Below are positions 22,910-33,875 of a stretch of 64,000 nt of DNA, piece by piece. A program made the translations under genes and the position numbers. Positions within the stretch are counted from its first letter, which is position 1. Each line of letters starts with the position of its first letter. The stretch comes from Chondrosia reniformis (Eukaryota > Porifera > Demospongiae > Chondrillida > Chondrillidae), in contig OX359199.1 of NCBI GenBank assembly GCA_947172415.1, forward strand, positions 770,001 to 834,000, written 5' to 3'. Under the pieces are notes generated by a model. The model saw only the letters and a program-made list of their open reading frames with translations, was not told the origin of the DNA and searched no databases.

Positions 22910-24109
22910 TTAACTGCTTAAATAACCTATCTATAGTGACTCATTCATTGGTTTGGGGGACTTCCCCTGACCTTTTGTCATGATTATGTGATTTGCGGTT
23001 TTCCTCATTAGATTAGCACGCGAGCAGAGCATGGACCACCTGCACATCATCTTTTCCTTTATCTGAGTTATTGTCTCTATTTTTATATCTGCATAACAAC
23101 TGATGAATCATCATAATATATTGTAGCACATATTATATAGCTATGATCTAATTTTTTTTCTAACAGATTGCATGTTGTGTATCTCTGTCAGATGAAATAT
23201 AGCATTAGCTGATTATTCTTGAAATTGTATATATTCTAAGAAATGGGTCCTTTCACACATATTCCTATATATGTGACCTCACTGCCAAGTTACAGCTTTG
23301 TCACAGTCACTGACTATACGTATATATGTAGATGAAACAGCTGTACAACATATTATCTGCATTTTCTTTGGCTTTATAAGCTTTCCTTAAAAGTTTGAAT
23401 TACTCTAGGGAGAAAGCAAGCCTCGCTCTATTGTGAGGAAGTAAATATGAAATGGCATGTGAAACCAGAGGTGGGTCGCAGATCTAATTGCCTGCACAAA
23501 ACCTTTTCCTTATATGATGGGCCTTTAACCCCCTTCCAGCAACATAATGGTCCTTATCAGCAACAAGTCTATATAGTGGTCTTTTATTTGATGGTGACAT
23601 ATGCAAAAGGTGATGTATATGTAGAGGTCAAGGTGCCAGTTTACAAACATCTGTACACAAACATGGTAGATGCACAAGCATGGTAGAGTGCATATATAAA
23701 CAGGATACAACTTTACTTTCATGAAAAATCTAAGATACCATTTTCCTACATGCTATATGCCATATGCCTATTCTGTAAAAGAGCCTAATATAGGGGAACT
23801 AAACCTGAAGAGAGCTTTGGATGAGGATACAGGAGTCTTTTCTTCCTTCTTTTCCCTTCTTTCATCTTCTCCTCCTCTGGGTCAGACATGTGTACTATCA
23901 AATTTGTACATATTCATTAGCTTTAAAAGGATGTGCACCAATTTCCTGTTTATATAGTAACAATAGCTTTAAAATAAACATAAACACAAAATGACATCAT
24001 TGTCACAAGAATAATTGAATAATTAGGAATCAGTAGTATAACACATATATGTAACATTTAGATAATGGTTCTACTATACAAAGACTACTGCTATATAGAA
24101 TTAAAATTA
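22910..24109. other. Intergenic; interspersed repeat, no gene
   Basis: It contains the TRAF promoter side and a copy of the ~200-bp repeat at about 23730-23895. The frame 23447-23686 has no recognisable feature. Confidence 0.55.
23730..23895 (+). repeat. Copy of the ~200-bp interspersed repeat
   Basis: It shares ccattttcctacatgctata, gaggatacaggagtctttt and the CT-rich tract with the other copies. It ends near gggtcagacatg. Confidence 0.7.
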
Positions 24110-24283
24110 GCTGTGCCGTTCTTGCCACACCATTCACATGATTCTGATCTAAAACCGCACTTTTTGACATGTCTCTCAAGATTCTTTCTGATGATTCTAT
24201 CTCTGCACTGTTCATGTGGACAGTCCACTCTTGCTGAGGACACACCTCATAATGGTTAGGATACTCTTGATACAGATCATATA
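24110..24283 (-). pseudogene. Frameshifted TRAF zinc-finger exon remnant
   Basis: The sequence is homologous to the TRAF exon at 21042-21292. It reads LYQEYPNHYEVCPQ and then shifts frame: cctcagcaagagtggactg here against cctcaagctagagtagactg in the intact exon, a 1-nt loss. After the shift the conserved HEQCRD...LERHVKKC stretch is in another frame. The segment is part of the duplicated block upstream of the chimera. It has no intact partner exon and cannot encode the finger. Confidence 0.75.
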
Positions 24284-24496
24284 GAGAAAGGAGGTCCATG
24301 GCTGGGTCTTCACTTTTGCCAGAAGTTTCCTATTATTATGCATCCTTTGGCAAGTCTCTTCACATAACAGTATGATAAGTAATGGAATATTTAACTAATG
24401 ATGGAAAATGGAATCAAATTTCAAACTCGGGTCATAGGCAATTCAAGGGGAAAAGTCTCCTCATGTGACCCTGCATCTTGATAGTTAGATCTCTTC

Positions 24497-24690
24497 AATT
24501 AGGCTTTGGGATGTTTAGTAACTAGCCCATTCAGGAACATGCCATTCATTATTATCATCATTAATCACCATCCCTACCTCAGCTATATTGTGGTGCACCA
24601 AAACACAGAATGCAAAATTGTTCTGTAAGATCTGATCATGTAAATTTCACTATGCCATTTATGGCTAGCAATAAGATATATCAAGCTAAA
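24497..24690 (+). repeat. Interspersed repeat shared with 46455-46720
   Basis: The shared words ggctttgggatgtttagt, ttcaggaacatgccattcat and ttgtggtgcaccaaaaca occur in the same order in both places. It is an unclassified repeat. Confidence 0.65.
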
Positions 24691-24702
24691 ATAGGCGCCA
24701 TG

Positions 24703-25197
24703 CTTGTAATAACATGTGTACATACTCTTTGCTTGATAAGCATTTCCTACATAAACACAGAGTGCCCCACACTTTGCAATATACATATACGCATATTGCA
24801 CTATCTATATAGTTTCTGTCAGTTACGTATATAGGCTGTGCACCCTGCATGTGGGTGGCCATATATATTACATATATATATGGATGACCTGCAGCTGGTA
24901 GCCTAGAAAGAGTGGGCATGGCTTATACGTACCCAGGGGTACAGCACTCCTGTGACCATGACTGCATGGTTAAAAATTGGCACTTCTTGTTATTTTTGTA
25001 TGCCTTACATTAATTTATTAGATACTCCTAATATAACCCAATAAAATGTGTAAATGGTTAATAATGAATATGGCTTATTCATTAAAATTTAAACAAACAT
25101 AAAATACAACCATAAAAATACAAAAGCAATTTTGAATAAGCCAAGAGACACATGGTCGTGGTCCCTTTACATGCATGACAATTTGGTACTGTTATGT
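24703..25197. repeat. Segmental duplication of the TRAF 3' flank
   Basis: This matches 18485-19131. Together with the adjoining coding part (25198 to about 25980) it shows that the MATH end of the chimera was copied with several hundred bp of its downstream flank. Confidence 0.7.
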
Positions 25198-27790
25198 TTA
25201 AAATTCTTCAGCTGAAAATATTCCACTATCTGTGGTCGATTCTGATGGTCTGACAAATAATGGAAACATACTTCCACCACACAGTGTAGAGGGGGGTGGG
25301 GTTAAAGACTTTTTCATTGATAGCATTTCCTTTACAGCATCTTCATCAACTTTATACCTGTCACATACTGCACCTTTCACAGGAGCATGAGTTGGTGGTT
25401 TAGGAACTTCCTCTGGTTGTTTTCTGCATTTCAAGGAGATAGTGTCATTCTTGCAGTAAGATGGATTCTCTAGCATTCTCTGTGGACTGAACTGAGGACA
25501 ACCTGAAGCTACATTCATTTCTGTCTGAGGCATCTGAAAACTGCTACTCTTCTCATCTGGTTTGAAGGACTGAGTAATGTCTCGAGACACTCCATCTAGA
25601 GCTAGCAGCATAAGAACGGTTGTCTGTCTGTATGGCCAGGGGAGAAGTGGGTCATACTCTCCTTTCATGATGGTAAGGAAGAAGGACACATGGCTACCTC
25701 TCCCAGATCCATCTCCATTCAGGTACACTCTCAAACATATCTTGTAGCCATGTCTGGATGTGAAGAAGGGAGCACTGTACAGTGACACTGTCTTCCCTAG
25801 AACAGCGTCTCTTCTGCGTCGTGTTACATCGGGGATCTTCCACACATAGACACCATTGTAGCTGGTAGCTTGGAGTGACTGGATGGAGAGTGCTAGATCT
25901 GTGTAGTAGTCTTTTAGCTCATTTACTGCATGCTGTAGTTTGCTGATGGCTTCCTCTGTGGCCACATTACGTGATTGGATTGTTGAGAGGAAGTTACTGG
26001 CTGGAATTGGAGGAGGAACAGGAAGTTCAAATTGAATTCTTATTCCATGAATAGTAACTCACGCTTCACATCGTTATGTACGATATTGTTCTGATGAAGA
26101 TGGTCTAGTCCACCCAACACACTCCTCACTATGTGTTTGGTATTGTCCACAATCAGTTGGAGCACTTCCGGTTCATCCTTGTACTTTAGTAGTAGAGTGC
26201 TGATCCCTCCGTGACCAATCTTGTTGAGGTAGCTTTGCAGGTCTCCGGACATCTTTGGCAGGAAGTGGTAGCAGAAGAACCTTCTTGACCTCTTGGGATC
26301 CTCTTCTCCCATCATCACTGACAAGAGAGGGAGAATGTTCTTGTGGTCCAACCTAGCCATCACATCCACCTCCATGAAGCGGTAGTGAGTCTGAAGAGGG
26401 GAAGAGAAGTGAATAAAATAATATAATATTGAGAGCTAGGAATATATATATATTATACAGAATTGTATTGCTGTGCTGTGCTTGTATTATATATAATAAA
26501 AAATTAATGTTTTACCTTCTTCACTGCAAACTCTTCCCCTTGGAAGTAAATGATGGTGATTGTACCATTCCCTCCTTGACCAATATGTGAGTCTATAGCA
26601 GCTTGTGAGGGAACAGGGAGAACACTACCCTCAGTGAAGAGGGGAGAATTCTGTGTTAGAGAAGAGACAAATCATTAACATATAAGTACGTACCTTATTA
26701 AGCTACAATTGTCCTTTTGAAATATTAATCCACATATGAATCTGTCTGTCTAGTCATAGCTATATTTTATTCTAGATAAACAGCAAAGATTATAATTGAA
26801 TAAACTTTTGACCTTCTCTACTAGGCAGTTTTCTTCCTAAAGTGAGGTCACTGATTAGATTGAATAGCAACCCAATTCATTACTTAAGTAATTCAATATA
26901 CAAAACTAATTCAAAGTCCATAAACTTAGCACATGTACATGTCATATTCTGGCCTTACTAATTAAGTAATGTAGGGATTACCAAGCTGAATCCCCAAACC
27001 CACTTCTACATATAGTTGTGTATACATATAGTTGTGTATACATACGCCTGCCAAATACATATGGAAACACAAAAACATTACATTTCGTATATAAGATAAT
27101 ACAGACAAGATGAACTACTTAAAAGATAATTATAAGTTTGGTGCAGTTAGAAGGAATCCTTATCATCTAGCATATAATGTATAATGTTAATTTTGTATAT
27201 GGTGACCCAGTAGGAAGAACTATATAAAGGTATATATGTGAAGAGTAGGCATCTTCAGACAGTACAAGGTAGCTAAATACATATGTATATAATAAGCATC
27301 TATTTATTGCTAACTGCATGAGCAGTATTTTAGCAATTATCCAATAATTTCAATAATTCATATAATAATTCAATGCAATAATTCACCACTGTAAAAGAGC
27401 ACACATAATAACTGATCAATACTTACATCTCTAGGAGAGATCTGTTCACCGCATCCAGGACACTTTACTGATATGAGATCGCTGTACGGGTAAAAATAAA
27501 CTTATTCATGGCTAATAATGGTATTCATTGTTTGACCATATATAGACTGTACTAGACTATTTAAATAATGTGGTTTGACAGTAGTAATTGATCGGAATAT
27601 TTTTAGCAGACCTCGTATTCAATTTCTTTGTCATCTCTTTAACGCATTCGTAGTCGGCTCGACAGCCACATATAGACTGATACGGTTCCTTAAGTAACTT
27701 CTTACATACTACACAATTGTAGGTTTCCTGTAGTTCGATCTGTTCCAATCGAGCTCTTGGTACTGTGTTCCCATTCAAAGTTTGCGACAT
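25198..27790 (-). CDS. Chimeric RING - kinase N-lobe - coiled coil - MATH protein
   Basis: Exons, 5' to 3': 27612-27790, 27427-27481, 26516-26650, 26063-26390 and 25198-26000. All phases match and total 499 aa. Exons 1-2 give a split RING (YNCVVCKKLLKEPYQSICGC ... CPGCGEQISPRD). Exons 3-4 are near-identical to K4/K5: NSPLF, Gly loop IGQGGNGTITI, EEFAVKK, up to HNDVK. The last exon starts like the kinase exon (PSNFL), then after about 6 codons joins TRAF sequence in frame: PSNFLSTIQSRNVATEEAIS, followed by the coiled-coil end and a full MATH domain (GEYDPLLPWPYRQTTVLMLL). The catalytic loop is kept, but the DFD motif, activation segment and C-lobe are gone, so catalysis is unlikely. The donor of exon 1 (AG|GTCTGC) is weak; an alternative first exon lies at 28391-28530. 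Expression is unproven. Other readings are a duplication-born pseudogene or an assembly join. Confidence 0.65.
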
Positions 27791-28390
27791 ACTGAAGCTT
27801 ATAGTAACTTTAAGGTTTAATCAATTAGCTGATTCACAGTGATATATAGACCGGCTATATTTATACTTCACTAATCCTGACAAGCAAGACACATTGCAAT
27901 TCAGTATTATATATAGAAAGGCGCTATGATGTCATCATCTTTGGGAATGCATTAGGAAACCACTAAACGGTGGGCTTTCCTTCTAGACCATCTTTACTAC
28001 GTATCTCCATCTCAGTAACCTTATCCTTTTGTTGTTATTACCATCGGATTACGTGCACTATAGTGGTGGTTGTAGTTACCGTGGAGTTGTATATCTATGC
28101 TGTGACGCTTGAGGATCATTTCAATCCAAACTCTTTCTTCCGCCTGCTGGAATTCGTTCAATAGAAACTGAGCGTCTTTAATCGTTTCGGATAGATGCCT
28201 AGACAACGATCCGGTAAAGAGACTAATTCAATTACCGACTCTGTTGAAGAGTAAACGTCTTTCATACGCCTGCCGGGTCAAGACCGCGGATACGTATAGA
28301 CATTGCCTACAACTCAAGGGAGTCGTATATCTATGATCTAGAGAGGTGTCAACTATTATAATAAAACATGCAGACGGATCAAAGACTCAC

Positions 28391-28530
28391 CTCATTAACA
28401 TCTCCTTGACACATTCATAATCGACACGACAGCCACGAGGAGACTGATACGGTTCTAATAAGAGCTTGTTGCAAAGTGTACAATTGTAACCAAGTTCTTT
28501 GTGTTCTCCGACTCGCTGCGACCCTGCCAT
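28391..28530 (-). CDS. Alternative RING first exon (or 5' end of a lost TRAF gene)
   Basis: It encodes MAGSQRVGEHKELGYNC, then TLCNKLLLEPYQSPRGC and VDYECVKEMLM, and ends AG|GTGAGT in phase 2. That is the same phase as the RING exon at 27612-27790, so it could splice to the CPGC exon at 27427-27481 and give a 486-aa chimera. One RING Cys is replaced (SPRGC where the paralogs have SICGC), so zinc binding may be weaker. Its donor is much better than that of the 27.6-kb exon. It is either an alternative promoter/first exon of the chimera or an orphan 5' exon. Confidence 0.55.
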
Positions 28531-29261
28531 CCCTGCGCAGGGGAAAAGAGGGCAATTGGGACGCCATGATTAGTGAACGATCTTTATAAAGGGGTTGCAC
28601 GGGGCGGGGCTTATAAGTGGTTCGGCATGTTGGGATACAAAGATGGTTGGTTCATGTTGCTATTATTGATACGATATCGAAATGTTGAACTTGCAGACTT
28701 CTGCACAATTTATTATATCATTTTGAATTGGATACTAGAACTTAAATAGTGTATTACACACTTAATTGGCCTATAGCTACGTACGTTGATATATAGCTCA
28801 GAGGATTTCCCCTTGGAAAGTACCTTATCTACAGAGCTTTCTGAGGATTCTTTACCAGACAGTAGAATGTGGATTTGATCCCAAAACCATTGTACATAAT
28901 TCATTCACTGTTGCAGGCTATAATGTTGCAGTTGCATATATATATAGACTCTACATCATTCACTCCAGATTGAAGCATATGAATATTGTTTTCACCATTG
29001 GCCATAACTTGATTCATTCTCATATAGATATGGATATAAACATATCCAATATATCTGACAGTGTATATACACATGTGCAGCTCCAAGATAATACAGAACA
29101 TTTTCCTGAAGAGCTTGTACATGTATATTTGTTGCATTTCAATTATAAGTTGATTAATGTTCAAACAGTTTGAGTTAAGAATACTGTGTATATATGAGAA
29201 AACAAAATATTAAAAATTTTGAGTAAATATGGTGAAATCAGCATGTATGTGATTAAATTCA
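28531..29261. other. Intergenic between the RING exon and K4
   Basis: AT-rich spacer with no convincing coding. It contains ccccttggaaagtacctt (near 28810), the complement of a short word seen at 6385 and 34108, which hints at remnants of one small repeat. Confidence 0.5.
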
Positions 29262-32200
29262 TCAAGAACTAAAGAATTCATGTTTCAGCAGTTCTCTACA
29301 GCTAGGTCTGTCTCTCGGAACCACTTGAAGACAGTCTTCCACAAACTGCCACAACTGAGTCCAGTTTGGGTAAACAGATTTGAGCAGTTTAATTTTCTTG
29401 ATCTTTCCAACTGCAACAGACTCTTTATTCCATGGGAAATACTTGTGGTTACAAAGAGTGATTAGGGCCATCTATATACAATACATATTATGTCAATCAA
29501 CAATCATTTAAGCATATACATACGTACATACAAATTAATTATAAGTTCACCTATATATAGGTTTTGATATACCTGCAGGTACAGGCATATGTATGGGTAA
29601 CCTACCCCTCTTTGTGTATATGGCCCTGAGTGACTGAGGAATATCTTCAACATACTAGCTCCTACTGACCATATGTCTGGTGCAGTCAGTGTGTCATAGT
29701 CAGTAAGATCAGATCTTGTTCTTGTAGCAACCAAGATGTACTGAATGATAAAAATAACTGGTCAACTTCACCTTCAATTCATTAATCAGTCTTTACCGTC
29801 ACCAGCTCACCTCCACAGGTCTGTATCCGGGTGTACCAATAGGACTGGACCTCTGTAGTTGTCCCACTAAACTGACATTGGTCTGTAGTCTTGGAAGATC
29901 AATAGCTGAGTCAAAGTCACCGACCTTCACCTCAAACCTCTGCCCATGCATACACATGAATGGACCTTCACAAGTGCAGTGCATGTCCAACAGGAAGTTG
30001 CTGGCTGGAATTGGAGGAGGAACAGGAAGTTCAAATTGAATCCTTACTCATTGTTTAATCATGAATATATAGTAACTCACGCTTCACATCATTATGTACG
30101 ATATTGTTCTGATGAAGATGGTCTAGTCCACGCAGCACACTCCTCACTATGTGTTTGGTGTTGTCCACAATCAGTTGGAGCACTTCCGGTTCATCCTTGT
30201 ACTTTAGTAGTAGAGTGCTAATGCCTCCGTGACCAATCTTGTTGAGGTAGCTTTGCAGGTCTCCAGACATCTTTGGCAGGAAGTGGTAGCAGAAGAACCT
30301 CCTTGACCTCTTGGGATCCACTTCTCCCATCATCACTGACAAGAGAGGGAGAATGTTCTTGTGGTCCAACCTAGCCATCACATCCACCTCCATAAAGCGG
30401 TAGTGAGTCTGTAGAGGGGAAAAGAGTGAATGATATAGTATATATAATATTGAATGTATTGCTGTGCTTGTATTATATATAATATATTAATGTTTTACCT
30501 TCTTCACCGCAAACTCTTCCCCTTGGAAGTAAATGATGGTGATTGTGCCATTCCCTCCTTGACCAATATGTGAGTCTATAGCGGCTTGTGAAGGAACAGG
30601 GAGAATACTGCCCTCAGTGAAGAGGGGGGAATTCTGTGTTAGAGAAGAGACAAGTCATTAACATATATGTCTGTCTATATTGTATTACATTTCATATATA
30701 AGGCTATAATAATACAGAGAGTTATATAATAGAATCCAGTTTCAACATAATTAGAGCCTTTTTTGAAACATTAGATCGTAATTTTGAAAACCTAATATAG
30801 ACCATAATATGTATATATAGGCATGCCCAGGCATGCAAAAACAATTTGCAATAATGCAGTGCATATATTCTATTAACTAATTTGCTAATATTGGATTAAG
30901 TACTCAAGTATATATAGATATATATAAGCATATGTAGTATATAGTTGATGCATATATAGTAATCTAATTAACATACGGTATATAGTATAAGTCCTGGTTG
31001 TTTATTATCTCCTTGCAAGATTGACACTTTAGTCTCTTTTGGCTGCTTTTTAAAAGTAGGAATTTCGGAGTCTTTCTTTTGAGGCTGTGCTAATGTTTCT
31101 CTTTGAATTCCCTGCTCTAATACTGATATTTCCTTGCATTGAGCCACCATTTTACTGTTATTGTGAAAAAGTTAATAAGTGAACACGAAATCACAAATAT
31201 GCTGTGAATTTTGCTTACATGTCAATCTGAAGAGCAATACTCTCTTTTACTTTCAGAGGAAGATATCCTTTTAGCGCAGTAGCAACAATCTCAGTATTTA
31301 TTAAATCAGTATACCTTACACTCTCCTCTAACGGCAAAGCATCTAGCGGCTCATTTGGGTTTCCGCTCTGCTGCCTTTGTTGCCTGGTAGCACATGAATA
31401 TAACTGCTCGTTGTCAGTGATAATACAATATTTTAAGGGCTTGCTTTTGCCATGGTATGTTGCTAGCTTAGTAGCATTCCCAGGTAATTGTGTTGTGAAA
31501 CTTACAAATTTTCCAGTAATTAAAAGCTCTGAAGGATTGTGTTCCTGATCTGGAGCTTGAGGACTATAGCTAGTGGTGACTATATTTGACCGCTTTAATG
31601 GTGCACTATCTCTAAATAACACATTAGACTCAGAAGCATTGGATACATCACTATCTGTGTGTTGACCAACCATACGGCTTCTCCTCTGGGGCGTTGATTT
31701 TCTTCCCTTATTAGCTGTCTTTTCAGGTATGGCTGGAAGGATTGCTTCCTTCATCGCATGTTCTCTTTTGTTACATGTATTACTGCTTTCGCGTGACCCT
31801 AATCCTGTTTTAACAGACTGTCGTAACTGCTTAGGAGAATAGGAGGAAGACCCACTATTACTGTAGTACCCTGACGACTGCGTTTGGATAGACAGCGTCG
31901 AGTTAGGCCTCGGAGAAGTGTACTGTGAAATGAGCTGGGTCTTGTCTCCTCGAGTGGTACAGTCCTCCTCACACACTAGCACTAATAAGTCATTTCTTTC
32001 TTTAAAGATATTTTCTAGTTTCGGATCAGAATTTGCATGAAAGCGTGTGACTAGCTGGTCCAGTTTAGGTTGACCGATATTGCTCTCCTTGCGACAATTT
32101 GCTCTCATTTTTCGCAATCGTTTGTTGGCAGAAGAGTTCCTCTTCGATTTCCTTTCCTTTTGGCCTCTAGACTGCTTCTTGTATTGCTCCCATAGTTCTT

Positions 32201-32402
32201 CACTTTCCTCTGACATATTCCTCCTATTCATCAGCTCCATAAGTAAAAATAACGATTCAAAATCAAGTCGCTTCAGGATTTCTGACTCTATCCTCTTTAG
32301 CTCATTTCGGGATAGTTTCTCGTTGACAAACGGTTGGCTATAATCCAATGATTCTGTAAGAAACTCCTCATGTATAGAAATAGCATCATTCTGAGCTGGC
32401 AT
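29262..32402 (-). CDS. Protein kinase K4 with its own N-terminal region
   Basis: Exons, 5' to 3': 31219-32402, 30977-31154, 30499-30633, 30081-30408, 29811-30004, 29606-29740 and 29262-29471, giving 787 aa. I start at MPAQNDAISI; the open frame continues 52 residues upstream, but those residues look non-coding. The N-terminus is helical and charged (LSRNELKRIESEILKRLDFE ... SEESEELWEQYKKQ). It then has a basic tract (KERKSKRNSSANKRLRKMR, a possible nuclear signal) and a Ser-rich middle. It ends with GYLPLKVKESIALQ, matching FPFKVKESYALQ in K5. The linker ends QPGLILYT. Kinase motifs are IGQGGNGTITI, EEFAVKK, HNDVKPSNFLL, GDFD, GTPGYRPVE, DIWSVGASML and RPSCRELLKHEFF. The N-terminal region is unrelated by eye to K1/K2, so this gene shows a swapped first exon on a common kinase body. 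Confidence 0.82.
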
Positions 32403-33875
32403 ATGAAATTTATTATAAAGAATGTTAGAAACAGTCCAGACACGAATTCTGTATAACCGTAGTATAAAGAAAAATCTATATGTTGTTGAAACCCATTTTA
32501 TAGGATTCTCAATTGTATGCATTGCATAATATCCGGTAATATATAACTCACGCACCAATTTTATTTCTAATAGAAACGAATATAATAAAAAGTTTTTGTA
32601 CCATAATTGTCAAATCTTTCCATGGCACGTGTGAATTTCAATACGGTTGCCAGTTGCAACGTTAAATCACACTTGCTTATACATAATATAGTTATAATTT
32701 TTACTAAGTCCTGCGTGTTACCTGTATTATACGTGGTTGGGTAATAAGTCTGTACTAATTTATCAATATATTTATATGTATCATTATTTCCCCTCCCCCC
32801 TCACACCCCCTTCTCAATTGTTTTGTAATCTAAACTGGGACCACTGTAAAGTAGCCAATGGCTAAGAGGCTCCCCAGTCTAAATAATGTTTATTGAATTG
32901 AATTGACAACTCGTTTTAGCGGAAGTGATTGCATAATATTTCTAGGTACTTTCCGGGGGAAAGTACCTGCAGTCCTTCGGTTGTGATACGTAATCAAGGT
33001 CGGTGCTTAGATATATAGATATACGTATTAGGTTTTCCCGTTGGGCTTGTATTTAATTCGTTGCCACCAATGTCAATTGCAGGGTATAACTACTAAATGA
33101 TGGCTATAAGTCCGCTAAAAACAAGTAAGCGATTAACTCTGTATATATGAATGAAAAGTTATTGAGGTTATATATTACATAGGGTACCGCTAGTACTGCA
33201 CTATAACAAAGTAAACAGATTTACGATAAATGTTCTTGCCGACTTTTTTGTTGAATGCTATAGCAATTTAAGTTTAACAGTATTTTCAGGCTTCAAGCTC
33301 CATTTTAACCTCATTATAATTCCTTTGGTATTTCTATTTTTGTCTCCATTATATTCCCACATTATTTACTTGGCCATGCAGACTGTTTAATTAGCTACTA
33401 CTGGCAACACTTGGTCAGTGAGGCATGACATCATGTGATGTCATAATAAAATAAACTAACTTGCATTCTGAAGATATTTATGCATACATAACTCAGGACT
33501 GTTCATATGATAGAATGAGCCCTATTTTGTATATTATATCTACAATATATACGTACTTAACAGCAGTTGAATGTAACTATAAATGTTAATTATACATTTT
33601 CTTAGATGCATACTTTGAATTCATGTTCCATGTGCGATCTAATGTGGCTATTATATACACTATATATAGTATATAACCACCAAATATTGTCAACTTGTAT
33701 GTAAAAGTACAGAAAGGTCAGTTGAATGAGGATGCTTCATATTTAGGCTTGCGTATGTCCTCTCTTTTCCCTTGTTTCCTTATAGCCTTGAAATATATAG
33801 TCCTCCATATGTATATATCACCTGACAGACTCCAGCTTAATATATGCATTTATATATACGTATGAAGGTTGTCAG
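32403..33875. other. Intergenic between K4 (minus) and the TRAF gene (plus)
   Basis: It includes a LINE/SINE-type tail at 32786-32905 and a perfect short hairpin at about 32943-32967 (aggtactttcc ggg ggaaagtacct). I looked here for the RING and first-finger exons of the plus-strand TRAF gene and did not find them. Confidence 0.5.
32786..32905 (+). mobile_element. 3' tail of a non-LTR retroelement
   Basis: It ends in ggctaagaggctccccagtc and then taaataatgtttattgaattgaattg. The related tail at 56255-56300 reads ggctaagaagttcccctgtc, then tacataatgcctattgtattg. Both finish in short A/T-rich pentamer repeats, as expected for retroelement 3' ends. Confidence 0.55.

Noticed and set aside
31215..32558. 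Longer K4 start at MVRELYITGYYAMH
   Set aside because: The extra 52 residues have non-coding composition; MPAQNDAISI at 32402 is the more likely start, though not proven.
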